Assembly (NCBI RefSeq): GCF_900106835.1
Contig: NZ_FNNR01000014.1
Span: forward strand, 52,765 to 116,764
DNA length: 64,000 nt
Origin: Arthrobacter sp. cf158
Lineage (GTDB): Bacteria; Actinomycetota; Actinomycetes; Actinomycetales; Micrococcaceae
Direction: 5' to 3'
Shown: positions 36,024 through 44,925 of the stretch, in pieces
Layout: the number at the start of each line of letters is the position of its first letter
How positions within the stretch are numbered: position 1 is the first letter of the stretch
Program-made: the position numbers and the translations under genes
Notes under the pieces: generated by a model
The model's input: only the letters and a program-made list of their open reading frames with translations
Database searches by the model: none
Told to the model about the DNA's origin: nothing

Positions 36024-39000
36024 ATGCTTCAGAACCTGACCCCCGAATCCAGCCCGACCAACCCGGACTCAACACCCGCGGCAGATTCCCGTAAAGTCCT
36101 CCGTGGCCGGGGCGCGGCCATGGCCCGGAATATGGAGGCCAGCCTCAGCGTGCCTACGGCATCCACCATGAGGACCTTTGAGGTCTCTGCACTCATGGCA
36201 TGGCGTGAACGCCTCCGCGGACAGGGCTTCAACGTCCCGATCGCCGCCGTGCTGGCGACGGCCATGGCCCGCGCCGCCCAGCACGAAGTTCCGGCAGTGC
36301 GCCAACGGATCGAATCCGATGGCGCGGACCTTGTCCTCGTACAGGAAGGGGCGGTCAACCTCGGAGTGGCGGTAGACGTCGAGACGTCCGCAGGCCACTC
36401 CATCATGGTTCCCGTGATCCACGACGCGGCCAGCCTCACATTCCCTGCGTTGGTGGACCAGCTCGGCCAGCTGTCCCAGGAATGCCGGGCGGGATCCATC
36501 GCTGTGACCAAGCTTCGCGGCGCCACGCTCATCCTCACCAGCACCGGCCGTTTTGGTTCGACGACCGGCGTACCGCTGCTTCCTGCCGGGCCTGGCATCA
36601 TCGTCGCAGCCGGTGCCATTGGCATCCCCGCGGGACTGGAAACTCTCGCTGCCACCCAACCTGTGGACCCTGTCCTCACCTTGTCCTCCACCTATGACCA
36701 CCGGGCCATCCAGGGCGCCGACTCGGGGAGCTTCCTGGGAGCGGTGGAAAAGCTGCTGCGCTCACAGGACTTCCTGGCTGAACTCGAGCAGGAAATTCTG
36801 CGCAACGAGCCTGACCCGCTGCTCGGACTACAGGAGGCGGACTCCGCCGCGGACGGCGACGTGCGGCTTGCCGAGTTCAACAGCGCAGGAAGCGCTACCG
36901 TCGCCCGGCTGGAACCCGTGCGAGCACGCGATGAGGGATCTTGGCTGCCGAACGGCGTCGAGATCGAATTTGGACACCTTTCCGACCCCGAAACCCGTAA
37001 CTGGCTGGCTGACCTGATCCGCCACGGCACTCCCCAGCCAACCGCTGAGCGACGCCTCCAGGCGCTCAAGCTCTCAACCGACATCGACGTCTTCGAAAGC
37101 TACCTCCAAACACAATTCCTGGGGCAAAAAACACTCTCAGTGCAGGGTCTCGAATCAACCGTTGTTGCCTTGGCGGAGATGGCGGGACAGGCCGCAGGAA
37201 AGGGCTACACAGACACTGTCCTGGGTATGGCCCACCGGGGCCGGCTCAGCATCATGGCTCACATCCTTAACTGGCCTATGGAGCGCATCCTTGCCGAATT
37301 TCTCCCGTCAGCCCGGTCCACCGAACTGGCCCGTTCCGGCGATGTCCGCCAGCACCTGGGTGGTAGCGGCACTTTCACCGACACGGATGGCACCTCGATC
37401 AGCGTCATGCTGGAACAGAATCCAAGTCACCTCGAATTCGTATCGCCTGTGGCCCTTGGCGCGGCCAAAGCCAAACAGGACCAGTTGATCGCTGACGGTA
37501 TTGCACCCGAAGTGGCGCGTCGCAGGGTTCTTCCCGTGTTGTTGCACGGTGACGCCGCTTTCACCGGACAGGGCGTCGTCTACGAGACCTTTAACCTGCA
37601 GCGGCTTGAGCCCTACAACGTAGGCGGCACCATCCACGTCGTCCAGGACAACAGGCTCGGATTCACGGCCACCCCGTTCCAGCTGCGTTCCACGACATAC
37701 CCTTCGGACGTCATCCGCGGCTTCGACGTCCCAGTGATCCACACAGACGCAGACGACGTCGACGCAAACCTGGTTGCAGCCAGGATTGCCTTCGAATACC
37801 GCGAGCGCTTTGGCACGGACATCGTCATCCACGTCCAGGGTTACCGTCGGCATGGACACAATGAGACTGACGAGCCCCGCTACACACAGCCCGTATATTA
37901 CGACGACATCGACCAGCACCCTCCGGTCCACGAAATCTACGCCGGCACTTTGGAAGCGGCCGGCCTTGTGACCAACACCTACGTCGCTGAAACCCGGGCT
38001 GCGGCCAAGGAGCACCTCGTCGGAGCCTTGGAAAAGGCACGGGTCTTTGATCTGAACTCCGTCGTGACGCAGGAGTTCGCACCCCGCCCCGGCGTCGTGG
38101 ATAAACTGCGGGACATTACGGCCACGTGGCTCGCCGACGTGCTCGACGCGGCAGAACAGTCGCGTGACGACGTCGCAATCCACCCGAAGCTGATGCGTCA
38201 ATTCGATAAGAAGCGCGCCTTGCGTGACCAGGAGTTCCTGGTGGACTGGGGACAGGCGGAACTCCTGGCTTTGAAGCATATCAATGAGGCCGGCGTGCCC
38301 GTACGGCTTACGGGTGAGGACGTGGAGCGCGGCACCTTCAGCCACCGGCACATCGTGGTGCACGATGCCCAGACCGGCGACAAGGCGGAGCGTCTCACGT
38401 TCGAGGACGCACCCTTCCTTGTGGCTAATACTCCGTTGACCGAGGTTGCCACGGTGGGGTTTGAGTATGGCTACGGCCGGACGAACACGGACTCACTCCA
38501 GTTGTGGGAGGCCCAGTTCGGTGACTTCGTGAACGTTGCACAAGTTATTTTCGATCAGTTCATCATGGCCGGGCGTGACAAGTGGGGCCGCGAAAGCCGC
38601 TTTGTTGCGCTCCTCCCCCACGGCTGGGAAGGTGCAGGTCCGGAACACTCCTCGGCACGCCTTGAGCGGTTCCTCCAGCTCGCAGCGCGCGACAATGCCC
38701 GTATCCTCATCCCGACCACGGCGGCGCAGTACTTCAACGCCCTGGTGAATGCAGCAGCCATGGAGGAGCCCCGGCCGCACATCATTTTCACGCCAAAGTC
38801 ACTGCTGCGGGCTGAATCCGCGAAATCTGCTGTGGAGGATTTCACCGCAGGCACCTTTCACAACGTCTTGGCATCCGGTGCTCCCAGCCACGAGGCAACA
38901 CGCCTTCTCCTCTGCACCGGGAAGGTGGGGGTCGAGGCCAAGGAACGCCTGGGCGACGGCGTGCGCCTGCTTCGCCTCGAACAGCTGTACCCCTTCCCCC

Positions 39001-39266
39001 ATGAAGAGATCATGCGCGAAGTGGCGGCGGCCGGTGGGCTGGAGGAAGTCGTCTGGGTCCAGGAAGAACCCGAGAACATGGGTGCGTGGACATATGTGCT
39101 GCCCAAGCTGCTCAAGATGGGTCTGATCCGATTCCGTCTCGGTTATGTCGGCCGGCCGGAGGCAGCTTCACCTGCGGAGGGCTATTCGGCAGAGCACAAA
39201 GCAGCCCAGGACCGTCTGCTGACGGCGGCGGCCCAGTCCGGCGTCGTCGATTTCCGGATCGGCTAG
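36024..39266 (+). CDS. Short KGD-like fused E2-E1 2-oxoacid decarboxylase/dehydrogenase
   Basis: 1080 residues, clearly shorter than the roughly 1230-1270 of the usual actinobacterial enzyme. It begins almost at the acyltransferase domain (KVLRGRGAAMARNMEASLSVPTAST at about 24-48) and so lacks the N-terminal helix and Pro/Ala linker that normally precede it. The acyltransferase His226 is present in STYDHRAIQGADSGSF. The thiamine-diphosphate E1 part has GMAHRGRLSIMAHIL, LLHGDAAFTGQGVVYETFNLQ, YRRHGHNETDEPRYTQP, EYGYGRTNTDSLQLWEAQFGDF and LPHGWEGAGPEHSSARLERFLQL. The key motifs are kept but depart from the housekeeping consensus (RRHGHNETDEPRYTQP versus the usual RRRGHNEGDDPSMTQP). A paralogue for a different or substituted 2-oxoacid is inferred from the locus. 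Confidence 0.9.
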   Translation: MLQNLTPESSPTNPDSTPAADSRKVLRGRGAAMARNMEASLSVPTASTMRTFEVSALMAWRERLRGQGFNVPIAAVLATAMARAAQHEVPAVRQRIESDGADLVLVQEGAVNLGVAVDVETSAGHSIMVPVIHDAASLTFPALVDQLGQLSQECRAGSIAVTKLRGATLILTSTGRFGSTTGVPLLPAGPGIIVAAGAIGIPAGLETLAATQPVDPVLTLSSTYDHRAIQGADSGSFLGAVEKLLRSQDFLAELEQEILRNEPDPLLGLQEADSAADGDVRLAEFNSAGSATVARLEPVRARDEGSWLPNGVEIEFGHLSDPETRNWLADLIRHGTPQPTAERRLQALKLSTDIDVFESYLQTQFLGQKTLSVQGLESTVVALAEMAGQAAGKGYTDTVLGMAHRGRLSIMAHILNWPMERILAEFLPSARSTELARSGDVRQHLGGSGTFTDTDGTSISVMLEQNPSHLEFVSPVALGAAKAKQDQLIADGIAPEVARRRVLPVLLHGDAAFTGQGVVYETFNLQRLEPYNVGGTIHVVQDNRLGFTATPFQLRSTTYPSDVIRGFDVPVIHTDADDVDANLVAARIAFEYRERFGTDIVIHVQGYRRHGHNETDEPRYTQPVYYDDIDQHPPVHEIYAGTLEAAGLVTNTYVAETRAAAKEHLVGALEKARVFDLNSVVTQEFAPRPGVVDKLRDITATWLADVLDAAEQSRDDVAIHPKLMRQFDKKRALRDQEFLVDWGQAELLALKHINEAGVPVRLTGEDVERGTFSHRHIVVHDAQTGDKAERLTFEDAPFLVANTPLTEVATVGFEYGYGRTNTDSLQLWEAQFGDFVNVAQVIFDQFIMAGRDKWGRESRFVALLPHGWEGAGPEHSSARLERFLQLAARDNARILIPTTAAQYFNALVNAAAMEEPRPHIIFTPKSLLRAESAKSAVEDFTAGTFHNVLASGAPSHEATRLLLCTGKVGVEAKERLGDGVRLLRLEQLYPFPHEEIMREVAAAGGLEEVVWVQEEPENMGAWTYVLPKLLKMGLIRFRLGYVGRPEAASPAEGYSAEHKAAQDRLLTAAAQSGVVDFRIG

Positions 39267-39325
39267 CGATCCTACCTCGTTCTGACGGATCGAGGAGCTT
39301 AGAGTAACCAAAGAGACGAAGGTCG

Positions 39326-39351
39326 GGCGGTGCGGGATTTCCCGTACCGCC
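39326..39351 (+). terminator. Hairpin downstream of KGD-like gene
   Basis: GGCGGTGCGGG (39326-39336) and CCCGTACCGCC (39341-39351) form an 11-bp stem with one G-T pair and an ATTT loop, 60 bases after the KGD-like stop and 26 before the response-regulator start. There is no T-run, so it may be a weak terminator or a leader structure. Confidence 0.45.
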
Positions 39352-39376
39352 TGAACCAGTGAAAGGAACCTGATAC

Positions 39377-40042
39377 ATGCGGATAGGTGTTGTCGAAGAC
39401 GACGACGGCGTTGCCAGCGCACTCGTGGACGCGTTGGAAGCAAACCGGATCACGGCGCACCGCATGGCCCGTGGAACTGAGCTCTTGACCCGGCACCCCG
39501 ACTTCGACCTGGTCCTGCTCGACTTGGGACTTCCTGACATGGACGGAATCGAAGTCCTCAGGCGCCTCCGACAGGTTTCAGCGGTGCCCGTCATCGTGTT
39601 GACCGCTCGGGACGACGAGCGCTCGGTGGTTCGTGGTTTGCGGAACGGGGCCGATGACTATCTGGTTAAGCCGGCCCGCATCACTGAGTTGTTGGCCCGG
39701 ATTGAGGCCATCCGACGGCGGGCGCAGCGTGCCTCTGCCTCATCGACGGATCTTCGGGAGTTTGGCGATGTCCTCGTCGACCTTTCGGGGAGAACCTTGG
39801 AAGTTGGCGGAGAGCAGATCCAGCTGACCACCAAGGAGTTCCAGTTGCTGGCGATGCTGGTTGACAGCCCTGGGACAGCTGTCAGCCGCCAGCACATGAT
39901 GGACCATATTTGGGGCGACGCCTTCGTCACGGTGTCGCGGTCACTGGATGTCCATATGACTGCCCTCCGGTCCAAGATCGGACGCCCAGGGTTGATTGAG
40001 ACCATTCGCGGTTTTGGGTATCGCTGGACCGGCGAGCAGTGA
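39377..40042 (+). CDS. OmpR-family response regulator
   Basis: 221 residues, AAAGGA RBS. Receiver domain: acidic pocket VEDDD (7-10), phosphoacceptor Asp49 in LLDLGLPDMDG, conserved Thr in VLTARDDERS and Lys in YLVKPARITELL. The C-terminal OmpR winged helix includes LTTKEFQLLAMLVDSPGTAVSR and RSLDVHMTALRSKIG, ending in the usual GFGYRW. The next gene, the histidine kinase, overlaps its stop by GTGA. Controls transcription of dicarboxylate genes in all likelihood. Confidence 0.94.
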   Translation: MRIGVVEDDDGVASALVDALEANRITAHRMARGTELLTRHPDFDLVLLDLGLPDMDGIEVLRRLRQVSAVPVIVLTARDDERSVVRGLRNGADDYLVKPARITELLARIEAIRRRAQRASASSTDLREFGDVLVDLSGRTLEVGGEQIQLTTKEFQLLAMLVDSPGTAVSRQHMMDHIWGDAFVTVSRSLDVHMTALRSKIGRPGLIETIRGFGYRWTGEQ

Positions 40043-41469
40043 GAACCAGGCTGCTGTTGGTCCTTGCCATCCTCGGTGCCATCGTCGTGGCAGGATTCGC
40101 GGTCCCCCTGGCGTTGTCGTCCGCTGACCTTCGCACCCGCCAGTTCGTCCTCAGCAGGGACGGGGACCTTCAACGGTTCGCCGACTTGGCCGACAGCTAC
40201 GTGCGAAACGCAGGTTCCGGCCTGCTTGTGGAGGAAGTTGCCGCTTACAACGGACTCTATGGTGATGCCGTCGTTGTAGTGTCCACCAGGGGCGCTTCCC
40301 CCCAAACAGTTGGAACCACTTTGAACGACCCGGAAGTCTCTGCCGCCGTCGGCCGGGCGCTGCGCAACGAACGCTCATCCGGCCTAGAACTCCTCACGCC
40401 GTGGAGTCCCCCGACGGCAGTCTTCGCAAAGCCAATTGGTTCCGGCGCGCAAGTCAACGGCGCCGTGGTCATCGTTGCGTCCACGGACGGCCCGAGGGGC
40501 GACATCCTGCGAATATGGTTGCTCATCGGCGCAGGGTCCATCACGGCAGTGGCGATTTTCAGCCTCCTGGCCTTAGCTGTGAGCCGGTGGATCCTTCGTC
40601 CCTTGGACAAAGTGGGCCAACGCATGCAGGAACTGACGGAAAGCCTGCCCGTCGCCAAAGCGGCCGGCAGTGACTTTGCGCCTCTACCTCAACAGGTGGC
40701 GGGAGGCCCGCCGGAGTTCCGATTGCTGTCCAAAGCCTTTGAACGAATGGCCACCACCGTTCACGCCTCGGCAGACGCCCAGAGCCGACTGGTGGCCGAT
40801 ACAGCCCACCAACTGCGAAACCCCCTGACAGCTCTCCAGCTGCGCTTGGACCTCTTGGAACCGCAGGTCCATAGCGTCGGCGCAAAGAGCTACCAGCGAG
40901 CTCTCAGCGAAACTCTTCGCTTGGAGGAAATCCTTGACGATCTTCTGGCCTTATCCGTGGCTGAAACACCTCGTGCCCGCCAACCTGGTCACCAATACTG
41001 CCGGCCACTTTCCGTCGCTCAAGAACGGGCGGATTATTGGGTGGAAACTGCTGCTGCCGCCGGGGTTGCCATAGAAGTTCGAGACTCCTCTACCGGTCCC
41101 GCCGCCTCCATCAGCACCGGCGACCTTGAACAGTCTCTCGACGTCCTCCTGGATAATGCCTGCAAGTACGCTGGCCACGGCGCCATGGTCAGGATTTCAG
41201 TCGACGCCGACGATGCCTCCTGGGTCATGGTCACCGTGGCAGATAACGGCGCGGGCGTCGAACCAAGCGAACTGGCGTTGATCACCAGGCGGTTCTTCCG
41301 CGGAACAGGCCAGCGGCCGGAAAAGCCCGGGGGAACCGGATTGGGGCTGTCCATTGTGGAGGCACTCGTAGAACGAAATGGTGGCCGCATCAACACGAAG
41401 GAAACCCCTGGCGGCGGTCTTACCGTCGTGCTGGCACTGCCTGCAGCTCATGAAGAGGCTGCGCCATGA
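40039..41469 (+). CDS. Sensor histidine kinase (TctE-like)
   Basis: 476 residues from GTG 40039. A first membrane helix at about 4-28 and a second at about 157-182 (WLLIGAGSITAVAIFSLLALAVS) enclose an extracytoplasmic domain of about 125 residues. HAMP region follows, then the dimerisation His257 in LVADTAHQLRNPLTALQLR, N-box LDVLLDNACKYAGHG, G1 VADNGAGVEPSE and G2 GGTGLGLSIVEALVE. The operon continues directly into a TAXI-type lipoprotein, so ligand sensing through that protein is likely. Confidence 0.94.
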   Translation: MRTRLLLVLAILGAIVVAGFAVPLALSSADLRTRQFVLSRDGDLQRFADLADSYVRNAGSGLLVEEVAAYNGLYGDAVVVVSTRGASPQTVGTTLNDPEVSAAVGRALRNERSSGLELLTPWSPPTAVFAKPIGSGAQVNGAVVIVASTDGPRGDILRIWLLIGAGSITAVAIFSLLALAVSRWILRPLDKVGQRMQELTESLPVAKAAGSDFAPLPQQVAGGPPEFRLLSKAFERMATTVHASADAQSRLVADTAHQLRNPLTALQLRLDLLEPQVHSVGAKSYQRALSETLRLEEILDDLLALSVAETPRARQPGHQYCRPLSVAQERADYWVETAAAAGVAIEVRDSSTGPAASISTGDLEQSLDVLLDNACKYAGHGAMVRISVDADDASWVMVTVADNGAGVEPSELALITRRFFRGTGQRPEKPGGTGLGLSIVEALVERNGGRINTKETPGGGLTVVLALPAAHEEAAP

Positions 41470-42419
41470 CAGACCGGAACATCTCCCGCCAGCAGCTATC
41501 ACGACGGCGGCTACTCACCGCAGCTGCGGCCGCTACAGCTGGCGGCTTGCTGGGCGGTTGCAGCGCACCTGTGCAACAGTTCACCTTGGGCACCGCAGAA
41601 AACCGAGGATTCTTCTACGATTTCGGCCAGTCACTGACTGCCGCCGTATCCCGCGCCGACGTTGGCTTCACCTTGGATCCCAGGATCACCGATGGTTCAG
41701 TGGAAAACCTGGACAGCATCTTGGCAGGCAAACTCGACTTCGCCTTGGTTTTGGCCGACGTCGCACTGCCCGAACGCGGGAATTTGCAAGCTGTGGGTCG
41801 ACTCTACTTGAACTACCTGCAGTTCGCCGTTGCCGGGAATTCGTCCGTGCGAACCGTGTCCCAGCTCAGAGGTAAGGTCATCAGCCTCGGCGCAAGCTCC
41901 GCCACTATCCGGGCAGGCCGCCTACTTCTCGAGGCTGGAGGGCTCAAAGAGTCTGAGGTGACTGTCCGCCAAGTACCCATCACAGAGGTGCTCGAAGCCC
42001 TGGCCACTGGCGCCGTTGACGCCGCCCTCTTTGCAGGCGGAGTGCCGCATCCCCAGATGGACACCAGTTCCGGCCGCGGTCCTTCATCCGGGATCCGCTT
42101 GCTGGACCTCGCCGCCGAACAGCGCGCGCTGCAAGCGCAGTTCGGTCCCGTGTACCAGCCAGTGACCCTGCCGAAAAGCCTCTATGCCTCGGCAACAGAA
42201 ATCGCGTCGGTGGGAATTTCCACCATTCTCCTGGCCAGGCCCAGCCTTCCCAACGATGTGGTCAGCAGGGTTGTAGACGTCTTGGTCACCAGATCCGCGG
42301 AACTCGTACCTCCGGGAGCCGTGGGCATTCAGTTCCTGGACGCCCGATCACTGATCTACACGTCCGGGATTCCCTTGCATCCGGGTGCCGCCGAGGCATA
42401 CAAGCGCAACCATGCCTAG
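41466..42419 (+). CDS. TAXI-type solute-binding lipoprotein (no TRAP partner)
   Basis: 317 residues; ATG 41466 overlaps the kinase stop. The N-terminus has SRRRLLTAAAAATAGG followed by LLGGC (lipobox, Cys about 36), so a Tat-type exported lipoprotein is likely. The mature part has the TAXI layout: FTLGTAENRGFFYDFGQSLTAAVSR, DGSVENLDSILAGKLDFALVLADVAL and LRGKVISLGASSATIRAGRLLLEAGG. Such proteins normally feed a TRAP transporter with DctQM-type membrane subunits; none exists here. Its gene is fused into the two-component operon, so it probably works as a periplasm-side ligand receptor for the kinase. Confidence 0.88.
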   Translation: MTDRNISRQQLSRRRLLTAAAAATAGGLLGGCSAPVQQFTLGTAENRGFFYDFGQSLTAAVSRADVGFTLDPRITDGSVENLDSILAGKLDFALVLADVALPERGNLQAVGRLYLNYLQFAVAGNSSVRTVSQLRGKVISLGASSATIRAGRLLLEAGGLKESEVTVRQVPITEVLEALATGAVDAALFAGGVPHPQMDTSSGRGPSSGIRLLDLAAEQRALQAQFGPVYQPVTLPKSLYASATEIASVGISTILLARPSLPNDVVSRVVDVLVTRSAELVPPGAVGIQFLDARSLIYTSGIPLHPGAAEAYKRNHA

Positions 42420-42506
42420 GGTTCGACGCGCCATAACCGCTATGAAAGCTGCGACAATTCTTCCCGGGCAATGCCGTAGTTTTGGATGTAGTAAGCAGAA
42501 AGTGAC

Positions 42507-43214
42507 ATGACCATGAATGAGCGCAAACGTGTTCGTCCGCAACTGAGCGACGAGGCTTCCTCCTACGTCCGCGCCCTCATCATGTCCGGCAGCCTCCGGC
42601 CAGGAACACAGGTTCGGCCAGAGGTCTTGGCCGAGGCCCTCCAAATCTCCACCACACCGGTCCGGGAGGCTCTTCAGTCCCTGCGGGTGGAGGGCTTCCT
42701 GGAACTGGTCCCGCGGAAGGGCTTCCAAGTTGCGCCGCTGACTGGGAAGGACATCCGGGACATCTTCCGGGTCCAAGCACTGATTGGTGGCGAGCTGGCG
42801 GCGCGGGCCACGCACAATGCCACCGAGAAGGATTTGGCCGAACTTGAAGCGCTGCATCACGAACTCATTGCTGCCGCAGCCCGCCATGACGATGCCTTGC
42901 TGGAAGAAAAGAACCATGCCTTCCACCGCGAGATCAATCTCTTGGCGGATTCGCGGAAGATTATTTGGGCCATGGGCCTCGTCTCACGTTATGTTCCACG
43001 AAGGTTTTACTCCAGCATTGAAGGCTGGCCCAAAGCTACTGTCGACGACCATTCAAAGCTCTTGGAAGCCATCCGATCCAAGGACGCCACCACGGCCCGG
43101 GCGGAGATGGAGGAGCACCTGATGCACTCAGGAGAGCTTCTGGCCGCTCATTTTGATGATCGCGTAGCCGCCGAAGGGACCAGCGACGAATCGCCGGGCC
43201 TCGCCCGCGTCTAG
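42507..43214 (+). CDS. GntR-family regulator with FCD domain
   Basis: 235 residues from ATG 42507. Winged helix: RPQLSDEASSYVRALIMSGSLRPGTQVRPEVLAEALQISTTPVREALQSLRVEGFLELVPRKGFQVA. The all-helical FCD effector domain follows (KDIRDIFRVQALIGGELAARAT and HHELIAAAARHDDALLEEKNHAFHREINLL, containing the Asp/His metal-binding positions). FCD regulators often sense carboxylic acids. Candidate regulator for the repeats at 33306 and 33415, but this is not shown. Terminator follows directly. Confidence 0.92.
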   Translation: MTMNERKRVRPQLSDEASSYVRALIMSGSLRPGTQVRPEVLAEALQISTTPVREALQSLRVEGFLELVPRKGFQVAPLTGKDIRDIFRVQALIGGELAARATHNATEKDLAELEALHHELIAAAARHDDALLEEKNHAFHREINLLADSRKIIWAMGLVSRYVPRRFYSSIEGWPKATVDDHSKLLEAIRSKDATTARAEMEEHLMHSGELLAAHFDDRVAAEGTSDESPGLARV

Positions 43215-43234
43215 TTCCCCGTAAGACCGGTCGT

Positions 43235-43268
43235 GCCGGGTCCGCAGTTGCTGCGGGCCCGGCTTTTT
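43235..43268 (+). terminator. Rho-independent terminator after GntR gene
   Basis: GCCGGGTCCGCAG (43235-43247) pairs with CTGCGGGCCCGGC (43251-43263; one G-T pair), a TTG loop, then TTTTT (43264-43268). Confidence 0.88.
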
Positions 43269-43445
43269 CGTGCCTTCCAAACGCTCACAGAAGAACCGTC
43301 TTAAGGGACGGCTAAGAAATCGCCAATTCGCTATTCAGGCCCGGGTGACCTGAGACACATTGGAGGTAGTTCCACGGCGAAAGCCCCGAACCGGCGGCGA
43401 CGGCAGCAGAAGCCCAACGCCACCGACACGAACAAAGGAGTTCAA

Positions 43446-44876
43446 GTGAACACTCAAAGCACGCAAGCTGCACCGGTCAAGTCCCGTGTGGTGAGCAACG
43501 TCGTCAAGGGGTGCCTCGGTAACCTGATCGAGTGGTACGACTGGTTCGTCTACGCTTCGTTCAGCATCTACTTCGCTGCCGAGTTCTTCCCCAGCGGCAA
43601 CCCCACCGCCCAGTTGCTGTCAACCGCAGCCGTTTTCGCCGTCGGCTTCCTCATGCGTCCCCTCGGCGGCTGGTTGCTGGGCATGTACGCGGACCGCCAC
43701 GGACGCCGAAACGCCCTCGCGGCTTCAGTCCTTCTCATGAGCGCAGGATCGCTGACGATCGGCCTCACCCCATCCTTCGACACGATCGGGATTTGGGCAC
43801 CTATCCTCTTGGTCTTCGCACGGCTCATTCAGGGCCTGAGCGTCGGCGGGGAATTCGGCTCCAGCGCCACGTATCTTTCAGAGGTCGCAACGCCTGGCCG
43901 CCGCGGCTTCTTCTCCAGCTTCCAGTACGTCTCCATCATCATCGGCCAACTCTCCGCTCTGCTGGTGATGATCCTGCTGCAACGCATCCTGACACCCGAA
44001 CAGATGGGCGAATGGGGTTGGCGCATCCCGTTCATCATCGGCGCCGTAGCCGGACTCCTGGTCATGGTCCTCCGCCGCTCCATGGACGAATCCGAGCACT
44101 ACAAGCTGGAGAAGGCACGCAGCGAAGCAGAGACCGCATCCACCGGTAAGAAGCCTGTTGGATCCCTGCGCGCTCTCCTGCAGTACCCCAAGCAGCTCAT
44201 CGCCGTCTTCTGCCTGGCCATCGGTGGCACAGTCAGCTTCTACGTCTACACCACCTACATGCAGAAATACATGGTCAACACCTCCGGCATCGCCAAGGAA
44301 GACGCCAGCGTCATCAGCTTTGTGGCACTGTTCCTCTTCATGTTCCTGCAGCCGATCGCCGGCGGCCTCTCGGACCGTTACGGACGCCGCAAGGTCATGC
44401 TTTTCTTCTCCATCGGCGGCACCATCGTTACCGTGCCGGTTCTGACCATCCTCGCCGACACCACCAACGTCTTCGCCGCGTTTGGCCTGATGATGCTCTG
44501 CTTGGTCTTCGTCTCCGGCTACACAGCCTGTGCTTCGATCGTCAAAGCTGAAATGTTCCCCACCCGGGTCCGCGCACTCGGCGTCGGGCTGCCGCACGCA
44601 CTCGTTGCAGCATCCTTCGGCGGAACCGTTGAACCCATCGGATTGGCGCTCAAGCAGGCGGGCATGGAATCCACGTTCTTCTGGTACGTCACCGGCTGCA
44701 TCGCATTGACTCTGGTTGCCTCGTTCATGGTCAAGGAACCGTCGAAGAACTCCAGCCTCGAGGCCGACCTTGTCCAGACAACTCCTCACACTGAAGGCGC
44801 CACATCACGCAGCGGTGCTCACAGCCCCGAAGCTCCCGAGCTTAGCCCCGCCGGCTCCGGATCAGCGCGAAACTAA
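43446..44876 (+). CDS. MFS organic-acid:proton symporter (KgtP/MHS type)
   Basis: 476 residues from GTG 43446 with AAAGGAG upstream. Twelve membrane segments. Metabolite:H+ symporter features: GNLIEWYDWFVYASFSIYFAAEFFPSGN at the N-terminus, the loop GMYADRHGRRNALAAS, RLIQGLSVGGEFGSSATYLSEVA, and in the second half GGLSDRYGRRKVMLFFS. Length and N-terminal EWYDW motif match the alpha-ketoglutarate/dicarboxylate branch (KgtP, ShiA, CitA). The natural substrate is probably the acid processed by the CoA-transferase operon; 2-oxoglutarate is an alternative. Own terminator downstream. Confidence 0.92.
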   Translation: MNTQSTQAAPVKSRVVSNVVKGCLGNLIEWYDWFVYASFSIYFAAEFFPSGNPTAQLLSTAAVFAVGFLMRPLGGWLLGMYADRHGRRNALAASVLLMSAGSLTIGLTPSFDTIGIWAPILLVFARLIQGLSVGGEFGSSATYLSEVATPGRRGFFSSFQYVSIIIGQLSALLVMILLQRILTPEQMGEWGWRIPFIIGAVAGLLVMVLRRSMDESEHYKLEKARSEAETASTGKKPVGSLRALLQYPKQLIAVFCLAIGGTVSFYVYTTYMQKYMVNTSGIAKEDASVISFVALFLFMFLQPIAGGLSDRYGRRKVMLFFSIGGTIVTVPVLTILADTTNVFAAFGLMMLCLVFVSGYTACASIVKAEMFPTRVRALGVGLPHALVAASFGGTVEPIGLALKQAGMESTFFWYVTGCIALTLVASFMVKEPSKNSSLEADLVQTTPHTEGATSRSGAHSPEAPELSPAGSGSARN

Positions 44877-44890
44877 CTCACCACCACAGC

Positions 44891-44925
44891 AGTGGCCGGT
44901 CTCCAACGGAGACCGGCCACTTTTC
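44891..44925 (+). terminator. Rho-independent terminator after symporter gene
   Basis: AGTGGCCGGTCTCC (44891-44904) and its perfect complement (44908-44921) form a 14-bp stem with a three-base loop, followed by TTTTC. Confidence 0.92.

Noticed and set aside
37308..38363. Long open frame on the minus strand opposite the KGD-like gene
   Set aside because: It lies wholly inside a gene with intact conserved motifs, and its translation has no family features; a GC-rich antisense frame artefact.
43878..44789. Minus-strand open frame of 303 codons opposite the KgtP-type symporter
   Set aside because: The real gene shows twelve membrane segments and family motifs; the antisense translation is rich in Asp/Gly/His without structure.
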